A stretch of 64,000 nucleotides of DNA, from the NCBI GenBank assembly GCA_022009975.1, contig CP091733.1, forward strand, positions 1,725,001 through 1,789,000. Direction: 5' to 3'. A program made the position numbers and the translations under genes. This document shows positions 47,900 to 55,514 of the stretch, in pieces. The DNA comes from Phocaeicola vulgatus. Its GTDB lineage: Bacteria; Bacteroidota; Bacteroidia; Bacteroidales; Tannerellaceae. The notes beneath the pieces are model-generated. The model saw only the letters and a list, made by a program, of their open reading frames with translations. It had not been told where the DNA came from and ran no database searches. The first letter of the stretch is position 1; the number at the start of each line of letters is the position of its first letter.

Positions 47900-49390
47900 T
47901 TATTTATTATCCGACTCTTTCTCTACATATTCATACGCCCCAATCGTCGGTCCCGTACCGTTCTCCATTCGGTTTACACCTAAACGGTCTTCTGGATATT
48001 TAGCGGCAATAGCAGGATCGGCTTTGCCCACGCCCAATGAAGAGATTGTGTCCGGCCGGAAATCAAATTGGTAACGGTTGGCTTCTCCTCCCAACTTTCG
48101 ATACGCTGGCTGATTGCCCTCCGTCACAAATAATGTTTCTTTAAAATGCTCTTGGTCATTGGTTGTGGTCGCTATGACACAATGGTTGAAGTGATAGTCT
48201 GCCACAGCCTCGTCCACGAATGAAACTGCCACTTCTCCACCACTTTTCCCATTACCGGCACCAAAACTGCCATCTACGATACAATTATCGAAACGGACTT
48301 TAAGCGGGACACTTTTCAATTCCCCATTCTCCGACGGATAAACATTGGCCAAAGCCAAACAAGCTGCATCCCTTTTTATCAACCGCATATAATTGACCAT
48401 GGTACAATGGATAAAGTGGTATTCGCCACCTGCCAAAGTCACCACTGCTCCTCCTGCGTTGCTAAATTCCGTATTCACGATACTCACCTTGCTATTGACA
48501 GAAGTAAAGACATTCTCTTTCATATTGCTAAACTGGCAATTCCGGATTGTCAATTTATCCTCATCTGGCGTATCCGCATCTATGGTAATGCCATTTGTCG
48601 CATTCCGAACAACCGTATAGTCCATTACATTCCCTTTACTTTCCGGTGTAAAGAAAATCCCGCCCCATTGTCCGGGAGTACGGTCATAAGGCAAAACCTT
48701 TTCCAACACGAAGTCCAAACGGTCTCCACGGATGGTCACAGGTTTCTCTAATATCCCGGAAGAAACCAATCTTCCTGCTACGATGATATTCGCCTTATCG
48801 TGCATATAAAGAGTCGTTCCCGAGTCAATGGTCAAAGTCACTCCGGGAGCGATGCGGATACTATCATAAACCAAATGTGGCAAATCCGCCGTCAACGTTG
48901 TATCACGATTGATATTCCACCCTCCTTTATAAATATGGACATTCTGCCCGTATGCCTCCAGCACAACAGACTGTTTGCCTGCATTCGTCATAAACACGAC
49001 AGAATCTTGCACCAAAAGGGGCTGATTGGAAGCCGTCGGATCGACCGTGACTTCTACAAAAACAAACATGCTGTCCTCGCCCAAAATACCGACATTGTCG
49101 AAATAATCCCCTTTTCGTCCGTCAACATTCAAACGAAATCCTGATTCTCCCCCGCTCGCCAACATGATAGACTGGATGTTCATGGCTTCTTTGTTCTGAT
49201 TATAAATCATGAACTTCTTTGTCGCAGAGCCTATCGAAGTAAATACTGTATCAAAAGAGAGTGTGTCTTCTGAAAATGTCAATCTCAAATTAGGGTCGGT
49301 CGAATAGTGTTCATCCAATCCGTCACAAGCGACAAATAAAGATGGAACTATACATATCAGCCCTACTATATATACCAAAATATGCTTCAT
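47900..49390 (-). CDS. Surface lipoprotein with parallel beta-helix
   Basis: The protein has about 496 residues. The start MKHILVYIVGLICIVPSLFV (second Met of the frame) gives a lipoprotein signal with the Cys in FVACDG. Residues 35-150 look like an immunoglobulin-type domain (LSFDTVFTSIGSATKKFMIY). Residues 165-450 have the short repeated strands of a right-handed beta-helix (GTTLYMHDKANIIVAGRLVS, ITIDADTPDEDKLTIRNCQF, VSIVNTEFSNAGGAVVTL). It may bind or cut a polysaccharide. I see no known catalytic motif. Confidence 0.82.
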   Translation of the reverse strand: MKHILVYIVGLICIVPSLFVACDGLDEHYSTDPNLRLTFSEDTLSFDTVFTSIGSATKKFMIYNQNKEAMNIQSIMLASGGESGFRLNVDGRKGDYFDNVGILGEDSMFVFVEVTVDPTASNQPLLVQDSVVFMTNAGKQSVVLEAYGQNVHIYKGGWNINRDTTLTADLPHLVYDSIRIAPGVTLTIDSGTTLYMHDKANIIVAGRLVSSGILEKPVTIRGDRLDFVLEKVLPYDRTPGQWGGIFFTPESKGNVMDYTVVRNATNGITIDADTPDEDKLTIRNCQFSNMKENVFTSVNSKVSIVNTEFSNAGGAVVTLAGGEYHFIHCTMVNYMRLIKRDAACLALANVYPSENGELKSVPLKVRFDNCIVDGSFGAGNGKSGGEVAVSFVDEAVADYHFNHCVIATTTNDQEHFKETLFVTEGNQPAYRKLGGEANRYQFDFRPDTISSLGVGKADPAIAAKYPEDRLGVNRMENGTGPTIGAYEYVEKESDNK

Positions 49391-49650
49391 TATATCCAAT
49401 TTGCAGTTAAGATTATCTTTATTACTTTTTCATTTGCAAAAGTAATATAAAAAATCGTAAACTAAAATATAAAAAAAGAGGAACTATTGAATATTTATCC
49501 AACTGCTCATCTTTTTATAACGAAACTATGGTTATTTTATTTCAAAGGAATGTTTTTTATTGATTCCCCACTGATTCGTCTTTGCGTTTTCCAAGAGACA
49601 AATCATTAATATTAACAGGCTGATACAAAACAAGTTATATATATCTAAAA

Positions 49651-49757
49651 AACATACCGTTGTTTTTAAAAAAACATTGGACGTTTTTGAAAAAACATTG
49701 GACGTTTTCAAAAATTCCTCGTGATGTTTTTGAAAAAACAACGGTATGTTTTTTTCG
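49651..49757. repeat. 22-bp periodic array, GTTTTTGAAAAAA type (five units)
   Basis: This is the same array as 3382-3464 with one more ACATTGGAC unit (steps 21, 21, 22, 22). Its end, TTCCTCGTGATGTTTTTGAA and ACAACGGTATGTTTTTT, is identical to the first copy, and the right flank (cat-tt...ttttagtg) is also shared. The copies therefore differ by unit number. Confidence 0.82.
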
Positions 49758-49813
49758 ATACATTTCACCCTGTTTTTAGTGCTCAAACGAGGCGTTTCCG
49801 AGAGAAATAGCAT

Positions 49814-49900
49814 GCCGTTAAAACAGCGTTAAAACAGTGTTTTAATAGTGTTTTAATAGTGTTTTAATAGTGTTTTAATAGTGTTTTAATAGTGTTTTTT
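49814..49900. repeat. 11-bp periodic array, about eight units
   Basis: Two CGTTAAAACAG units are followed by about six near-perfect TGTTTTAATAG units, ending at the stop codon of pepD (49899). It is the most regular of the 11-bp arrays. The two orientations of the core (TTAAAAC and GTTTTAA) meet in the middle, so the left part can pair with the right part. Confidence 0.87.
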
Positions 49901-51357
49901 ATTTCTCTGGAATGTTCTTCAATAATTCCAACAGGTGGTTCCACCACATTCCGACAGTCTTGATTTCGATGCGTTCATTAGGAGAATGCACGTCTCTCAA
50001 TGTCGGACCAAAAGATATCATATCCAAATTAGGATATTTCTCACGGAACAATCCGCACTCCAATCCAGCGTGAATAGCTGTAACCAACGGCTTCTTATGG
50101 AAAAGTTTCTCATAAGTTGACTGAGCGACCTTCAAAATTTCAGAATTCGTATTAGGTTCCCATCCTGGATAACCGTCACCTTGTTCTATTTCTGCGCCAG
50201 CCAACAAGAATACTGCTGCAACCTGGTCGGCAATCATTTCTTTGCAAGACTCAACAGAACTGCGTTGGCTTGTTCCAACAAGAATGACATTGTTTTCTTT
50301 CATCTTGATTGAAGCCAAATTGGTTGAAGTCTCAACCAAACCTTCGAGGTCATGGCTCATACCAACCACTCCATGAGGACAAGCATACATAGAAAGTATG
50401 ACATTGCGAGCAGTATCATTGTCGATGCAGAATGCTGGTTTGTCTACGGATTCCATCTCCAAACGAACATTTATCCACATGCTTCAACTCATTTTCTATG
50501 TCAGCTGCATAATGGTTCAACATCACTCTGACATTCTCTTTATCCTCTGGTTGCAATCCAATCACTGCATGAGCTTCACGGGCGATAGCATTTCTCAAAT
50601 TACCTCCGTCTACAGAAGCCAATACGAAATCATAACCATTCTTCTTCAAAAGATACAAGAAACGGAACAAAACCTTGTTAGCATTTCCTAAGCCTTTATG
50701 GATTTCGCCACCTGAATGGCCACCATTCAAGCCCTTCACGTCTATACGGAAATACAAGCGGTCAGCCGATGCTTCTTGCGGTTGATAGTGGAAATAAGCT
50801 TTTGTATCTTTACCTCCTGCACATCCCATAAAAATCTGGCCTTCGTCTTCACTGTCCAAATTCAACAAGAAGTTACCAGTCATGAATCCTGCTTGCAAAG
50901 CTTTAGCTCCTGTTATTCCGATTTCCTCATTTACGGTAAACAAACATTCGATAGGACCATGTTCAATATCATCAGACATCAACACTGCCATTTCTGCCGC
51001 TACACCGATACCGTTATCCGCGCCCAAAGTAGTACCGTTGGCACGCAACCATTCACCATCAACAATGGTTTCAATCGGATCATTATCGAAGTCATGCTTG
51101 ATATCACTATTCTTCTCGCACACCATGTCCATGTGTGACTGCAAAACCACCGTTTGGCGATTTTCCATACCAGGAGTAGCCGGTTTAGAAATCAAAATAT
51201 TTCCTATTTCATCTTTTTTATATGCCAAACCGTGCTTCTTGGCAAAATTCTCTAAAAAAGCAATCATTTTGCCTTCTTTGGTAGAAGGACGAGGAATTTG
51301 TGTTACTTCATGAAAGCATTTCCAAACAATTGCCGGCTGTAAATTTGTAATTTCCAT
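49899..51357 (-). CDS. pepD: Aminoacyl-histidine dipeptidase (M20 family; one frameshift)
   Basis: The repaired length is 485 residues. VVLQSHMDMVCEKN (about 75-88) carries the metal-binding HxD, LGADNGIGVAAEMA (about 112-125) the bridging Asp, and LFTVNEEIGITGAKAL (about 140-155) the catalytic EE pair. HSGGEIHKGLGNANKVLFRF (about 215-235) belongs to the dimerisation lid. Frame breaks at the A-run opposite 50470-50472 (two bases missing or one extra; HVDK then NVRLEMESVDKPAFCI). The second Met is the likely start. It cleaves Xaa-His and other dipeptides in the cytoplasm. Confidence 0.92.
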
Positions 51358-51464
51358 CATATTATTTTAAGTTTAATAACGTTAATGTATCATGTTTTTC
51401 AAGCTTAAAACGAAAAAAAGTAGAATTAAATGCGAAAAAGCTACTTTATAATCGCTGAAACGCT

Positions 51465-51472
51465 TATATTTG
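51465..51472 (+). promoter_or_regulatory. Promoter -7 element for the small protein / ompH genes
   Basis: TATATTTG matches TAnnTTTG, 22 bases before the start at 51494. The -33 is not clear. Confidence 0.55.
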
Positions 51473-51493
51473 CGTCCACAAATATAATGAAAT

Positions 51494-51703
51494 ATGATAG
51501 AAACGTTATTACTGACAGTCATAATTATTCTTATTTGCGTAGTTTTATTATGCATAAAAGTGCTTTTCAAAAAGAACGGACGCTTTCCCAACACTCATAT
51601 AGAAGGGAACAAAGCGTTACGGGGAAAGAAGATATATTGCGCAAAGACAGAAGACCGTTTGCAATACGAGCATAAAAATTTATTTGAGCGATTAAAAGAA
51701 TGA
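51494..51703 (+). CDS. Small membrane-anchored protein of unknown role
   Basis: The protein has 69 residues: one N-terminal membrane helix (LLLTVIIILICVVLLCIKVL, residues 5-24), then a basic soluble tail (KKNGRFPNTHIEGNKALRGK, KIYCAKTEDRLQYEHKNLFE). The tail is compact and protein-like. I recall similar short Bacteroidales proteins without known function. It is 34 bases upstream of the OmpH-like gene and probably cotranscribed. Confidence 0.7.
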   Translation: MIETLLLTVIIILICVVLLCIKVLFKKNGRFPNTHIEGNKALRGKKIYCAKTEDRLQYEHKNLFERLKE

Positions 51704-51736
51704 TTAGAAAAAAACAAAAGTAAATATTCACATTTT

Positions 51737-52342
51737 ATGAAGAACATTAATTACATTATCAATGGCGTATTAGCTGTAGCAGTTGTCATTCTGTTTGTAA
51801 TGCAATTTTCCGGCAAGAAGGAAACGAGTGTATCAAGCCCGGCTGTTTCAGCAGGAGAGGGAGCTATTGCAGGTAAATTACCCATCGCATACGTAAATGT
51901 TGATTCTTTGTTGGAGAATTACAATTATGCGAAAGACTTAAACGAAATCATTTTAAAAAAAGCGGAAAACTCAAGAGCCAGCGTCAACCAAAAGGCTGCT
52001 TCTTTACAAAAAGAGATGGAAGAGTTCCAACGCAAAATAGCTAACAATGCTTTCTTGACACAAGAAAGAGCAGAACAGGAACAACAACGCTTGTTGAACA
52101 AACGCCAAGAATTGCAAGATTTAGATACACGCTTATCCCAAGAATTGATGAGCGAACAGCAAAAATTGAACGAACAGTTGAGAGATTCTATCGTATCTCA
52201 ATTAAGAATCTTCAATAAAGACAAAGGATTCCAAGTTGTATTGAGCAACACAGGCGGTGACAATGTTTTATTGGCAGATGACGTTTATGACATCACAGCA
52301 GCCTTGTTAGAGTACTTAAACAAAAATTACGCTACAAAATAA
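51737..52342 (+). CDS. OmpH/Skp-family periplasmic chaperone
   Basis: The protein has 201 residues. The N-terminal hydrophobic segment (YIINGVLAVAVVILFVMQFS) is an uncleaved anchor or signal. LPIAYVNVDSLLENYNYAKD (about 50-70) is the OmpH start. A long coiled coil (about 75-160) has LQKEMEEFQRKIANNAFLTQ and EQEQQRLLNKRQELQDLDTR. The last 30 residues form the beta-part of the trimer body. Skp-like proteins hold unfolded outer-membrane proteins in the periplasm. Confidence 0.9.
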   Translation: MKNINYIINGVLAVAVVILFVMQFSGKKETSVSSPAVSAGEGAIAGKLPIAYVNVDSLLENYNYAKDLNEIILKKAENSRASVNQKAASLQKEMEEFQRKIANNAFLTQERAEQEQQRLLNKRQELQDLDTRLSQELMSEQQKLNEQLRDSIVSQLRIFNKDKGFQVVLSNTGGDNVLLADDVYDITAALLEYLNKNYATK

Positions 52343-52401
52343 TAACGACGTTTGTACAAAGGGTAATTTTCTTTAACTACTCACACTTGCAAAAGACATA
52401 G

Positions 52402-52448
52402 CGTGTGCACAGGTGATTTTCATTCATCCCTTTGCACACGTTTTTTTA
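52402..52448 (+). terminator. Rho-independent terminator after ompH
   Basis: CGTGTGCA (52402-52409) pairs with TGCACACG (52433-52440), extended by AGG/CCT with a bulge, and is followed by seven Ts. It ends the OmpH transcript. Confidence 0.85.
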
Positions 52449-52485
52449 GTATTCCTATCCTTGGTTATATACAAAAACAGATATC

Positions 52486-53268
52486 ATGCTTAGTAAAAAC
52501 AAAATCAAACACATCCACTCTTTAGAGCTAAAAAAGAACAGGAACAATGAACAAGTATTCGTGGCAGAAGGGAACAAATTGGTGTCGGACATGCTGCCCC
52601 ATTACGCTTGTCCTCTTTTGATTGCCAAGCCTTGTTGGATGGCGACTCAAGGTGATATCAAGACGGATGAATTGATTGTTGCAGACGATGAAGATATCCG
52701 CAAGGCAAGTTTCTTAAAAAACCCACAAGACGTATTGGCCGTCTTTAAAATTCCTTCTTGGAAAATCGAAGAGATAAACCCGCAGGATGAACTAATCCTA
52801 ATGTTGGATGGCATACAAGATCCCGGTAACTTGGGCACTATCGTCCGTTTGGCAGATTGGTTCGGTATTGAACATGTCGTTTGCAGCCAGGACACCGTCG
52901 ATGTCTTCAATCCAAAAGTAGTGCAATCCACGATGGGAGCTTTGGCTCACGTAAAGGTTCACTACACGGACATAGCAACGTATTTAGAGCAACAGAAAGA
53001 ACGTAACACGCCCATATACGGGACATTCTTAGAGGGAGAAGATATATATGAGAAAGATTTATCAGGAAATGGCATAATTATCATGGGTAATGAAGGGAAT
53101 GGAATCAGAAATGAGCTAAAGGAAATGATAAACGAGAAATTATACATTCCTAATTACCCACAAGGTCGGGATACGGCAGAGTCACTTAATGTAGCAGTTG
53201 CTACCGCTGTTATCTGTGCGGAGTTCCGTCGCCGTAAAGGATTCAATTGTAAATGTATCAGCATATAA
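52486..53268 (+). CDS. SpoU/TrmH-family RNA 2'-O-methyltransferase
   Basis: The protein has 260 residues. Residues 1-75 are the substrate-binding domain (KNKIKHIHSLELKKNRNNEQ). The SPOUT knot domain has motif 1 LDGIQDPGNLGTIVRLADWF (about 106-125), motif 2 GIIIMGNEGNGIR (about 190) and motif 3 IPNYPQGRDTAESLNVAVAT (about 222-241), all conserved. It methylates a ribose 2'-OH in rRNA or tRNA with S-adenosylmethionine. The exact base is unknown. The end overlaps the convergent ORF at 53154-53558. Confidence 0.93.
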   Translation: MLSKNKIKHIHSLELKKNRNNEQVFVAEGNKLVSDMLPHYACPLLIAKPCWMATQGDIKTDELIVADDEDIRKASFLKNPQDVLAVFKIPSWKIEEINPQDELILMLDGIQDPGNLGTIVRLADWFGIEHVVCSQDTVDVFNPKVVQSTMGALAHVKVHYTDIATYLEQQKERNTPIYGTFLEGEDIYEKDLSGNGIIIMGNEGNGIRNELKEMINEKLYIPNYPQGRDTAESLNVAVATAVICAEFRRRKGFNCKCISI

Positions 53269-53558
53269 TTACTTCCTTGCTGAAATGTATATGGTAATTG
53301 ATTCTGCAAAATAGAAAGTAATTCTGGATAAGATAACGGAAGACGGGCTTGCAAACAAGTATCTAATATTCCAGGCCATTCTGTGACTTTGTCTTTAGGC
53401 AAAAGCATTAAGACCCCATTCAGAAATGAAGTAGCTGCAATTTCTTCCTTTAAAGGATGGATTCCTATGCAGTTTCCTTCTGAATCAAACGACACGAAGC
53501 TCATCGGGTAAATCCGACCCGCATAAATGTAGTGTGCAGCCCAATGCCTTATTTCCAT
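53154..53558 (-). CDS. Hypothetical protein next to DUF4296
   Basis: The protein is 134 residues as read. The first 100 (HYIYAGRIYPMSFVSFDSEG, then CIGIHPLKEEIAATSFLNGV) look like a real domain, similar to the beta-strand N-terminal part of amidohydrolase-like proteins. The last 35 residues (SRPCG end) mirror the opposite-strand methyltransferase and are unlikely to be real. A different frame ends with AGG AAG TAA at 53269, directly at the methyltransferase stop, which hints at one more indel near 53300. The start is directly after the DUF4296 stop. Confidence 0.6.
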   Translation of the reverse strand: MEIRHWAAHYIYAGRIYPMSFVSFDSEGNCIGIHPLKEEIAATSFLNGVLMLLPKDKVTEWPGILDTCLQARLPLSYPELLSILQNQLPYTFQQGSNYMLIHLQLNPLRRRNSAQITAVATATLSDSAVSRPCG

Positions 53559-53560
53559 TT

Positions 53561-54339
53561 TTATTTTATATCTTCAGCGGATTGGATGGAAAGAGATTTA
53601 TAATTGTAGCGGGTCAATGAGATACTATCAGCATAGACTTTATAATGATTATAACCTCCGTTATCCATACGGATATAACCATAGACACGCATAATGCGTT
53701 TGGTCGGAATAGACTTTAACGTAGTCGTATGATAGCCATCTTTGGTTATCATTTCATTTACGGTCAAGATTGTATCTCCTTGATCCACACAAATACGTAA
53801 TTCTGGCTTATGCTTCATTGAGGGTGAAATACCCCACATCTTCATTTTCAAAGAAAGAGCTTCCTGACGGGAAAGGATCTTTCGGCTCCACACGGAACAA
53901 AGTTCCATTAAAAGGTTTCATTTTATCAGAGAGGGTCAAGTAAGGACGCCTCGGCCATATATCTATTGAATCTTGCAAAGAAGAAGAGGTGAAAGCCTTT
54001 TCCACATTTCCTAAGGCGGAGATCCGGTTATCCACATCCTTTGCAATCATGTTATAGACTTGCATGTAACGATCCAAATTCCGGGCATACCACATCACCG
54101 AACTGTCATATTCAGCACGAGTGATATGATACTTCCTAAACACAGCCTCATAAAGAGCCAATTTATGAGCATCATCATTATAGGTAACTTTGTCTGAGTT
54201 TATCAATGCCTCAGCAATTTCCATGTCCGTCACCACCGCTTTCATCTTTTTTTGGGAAAGAATGCCATCTGGCACCGGACTACAAGATGCCAAGCCAAGC
54301 AACGCACACAAAAATCCTCTTATAAACCTTGTTACCCAT
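53561..54339 (-). CDS. DUF4296 lipoprotein (two frameshifts)
   Basis: The repaired length is 258 residues. A likely start at 54339 (MGNKVYKR) leads to a lipoprotein signal FLCALLGLASC; frame must change near 54316. Then MKAVVTDMEIAEALINSD and FRKYHITRAEYDSSVMWYAR form the DUF4296 domain (residues 25-110). The second break is at the T-run 53845-53848 (one extra base; repair SFFEMKMWGISPSMKHKPEL). The C-terminal half is beta-rich with conserved YGYIRMDNGG. The function is unknown. The location between lspA and a hypothetical gene is typical for Bacteroidales. Confidence 0.8.
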
Positions 54340-54351
54340 CATGAAATATGC

Positions 54352-54963
54352 TTATTCCTTGCTTAAGCTCTTAGATAATGTATTACGATAAAACAACAGC
54401 AATATAAAGACGGCTACACAGATTGCTGAATCTGCCAAATTGAATATCGGACGGAAAAAGATAAAGTGTTTTCCTCCCCATATCGGCAACCATTGTGGCA
54501 AATCCGTATCAATCAATGGGAAATAGAACATGTCAACCACTTTACCATGCAACCATGTACCATATCCTCCGTCAGCAGGGAACAACGTGGCAACCTGTCC
54601 ATAGCTATGATCGAATATAACTCCATAAAAAACCGAATCAATGATGTTTCCCATTGCACCTGCCAAAACCATTGCTATGCAAACTATGAAACCAAACGAA
54701 TAGTTTTGTTTTATTATCTTATATAAGTAATACCCTATAAACCCAACTGCAACAATCCTAAAAAGAGACAGGAACAGTTTTCCTATAACTTCAATGCCAA
54801 ATGCCATTCCTGGATTCTCGGTAAAACAGATATAAAACCATGGGGTTATCTCAATGCTCTCATGTAAGGGCATATGAGTCTTTACCCAAATCTTCAATAT
54901 TTGGTCTAAAAGAAGGAGCAGTATTACAATCAACACCGCTCCTTTACCTTTTGTATAATTCAT
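54352..54963 (-). CDS. lspA: Lipoprotein signal peptidase (signal peptidase II)
   Basis: This 203-residue membrane aspartyl protease cuts the signal peptide of diacylated prolipoproteins. It has four membrane helices. VLAGAMGNIIDSVFYG (about residues 98-113) carries the first catalytic Asp and FNLADSAICV (about 175-184) the second. It has the periplasmic insert with FPADGGYGTWLHGKVVDMFY (about 128-147) typical of Bacteroidetes LspA. It lies between the dksA and DUF4296 genes with 2- and 12-base gaps, so one operon is likely. Confidence 0.97.
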   Translation of the reverse strand: MNYTKGKGAVLIVILLLLLDQILKIWVKTHMPLHESIEITPWFYICFTENPGMAFGIEVIGKLFLSLFRIVAVGFIGYYLYKIIKQNYSFGFIVCIAMVLAGAMGNIIDSVFYGVIFDHSYGQVATLFPADGGYGTWLHGKVVDMFYFPLIDTDLPQWLPIWGGKHFIFFRPIFNLADSAICVAVFILLLFYRNTLSKSLSKE

Positions 54964-54965
54964 AC

Positions 54966-55346
54966 TTATTTAGCGCCTCCTTGTTTTGCTTCAATACTTA
55001 ATGTAGCATGAGGAACTGCACGGAGTCGTTCCTTCGGAATCAGTTTTCCTGTTTCCCTACAAATACCGTAAGTCTTGTTTTCTATTCTAATCAAAGCGGC
55101 TTGTAAGTTCTGGATAAATTTCATTTGACGCTGCGCCAAACGACCTGATTCTTCTTTTGAAAGAGTTGTAGCCCCTTCTTCTAATACTTTAAATGTTGGA
55201 GATGTATCAGCAATATCGTTTCCGTCCGTATTAGTTATTCCACCTTTCAACATCTCATAGTCTTTTTTTGCTTTGTCAAGCTTACTTAGAATTATAGCCC
55301 GGAACTCTTCAAGTTCTGCATCCGAATATCTCGTTTTTTCTGCCAT
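54966..55346 (-). CDS. DksA/TraR-family regulator with incomplete zinc finger
   Basis: The protein has 126 residues. The N-terminal coiled coil (SDAELEEFRAIILSKLDKAK and VLEEGATTLSKEESGRLAQR) and the C-terminal finger region (TYGICRETGKLIPKERLRAV) match the family. Only one of the four zinc Cys (YGIC) is left, as in other Bacteroidetes members. It probably binds the RNA polymerase secondary channel together with ppGpp. A -7 element TATCTTTG (55449-55456, minus) gives it its own promoter, and a 7-bp hairpin (55396-55426) lies in its leader. Confidence 0.9.
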   Translation of the reverse strand: MAEKTRYSDAELEEFRAIILSKLDKAKKDYEMLKGGITNTDGNDIADTSPTFKVLEEGATTLSKEESGRLAQRQMKFIQNLQAALIRIENKTYGICRETGKLIPKERLRAVPHATLSIEAKQGGAK

Positions 55347-55448
55347 GGCGATTTTAAATTTATCAAGTTAAACAACTAATATTTTTATGATGGACTGAGT
55401 TGTGATTCTTTAGAACCTGCAACTCAATCCTTCTTTTATTTTTTTGCA

Positions 55449-55456
55449 CAAAGATA
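55449..55456 (-). promoter_or_regulatory. Promoter -7 element for dksA-lspA operon
   Basis: The reverse strand reads TATCTTTG. It lies 103 bases before the dksA start in the 168-base spacer after ileS. The leader between holds TGAGTTG (55396-55402) and CAACTCA (55420-55426), which can pair. Confidence 0.6.
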
Positions 55457-55514
55457 ATATTTAATTTATATTCTTTCACTCTGATAACAGAAATATCACG
55501 AGAAAAGCTTATTC

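Noticed and set aside
49651..49900. CRISPR array or phage attachment site
   Set aside because: The repeats are contiguous A/T-tract units without unique spacers; no integrase or phage gene is in the window.
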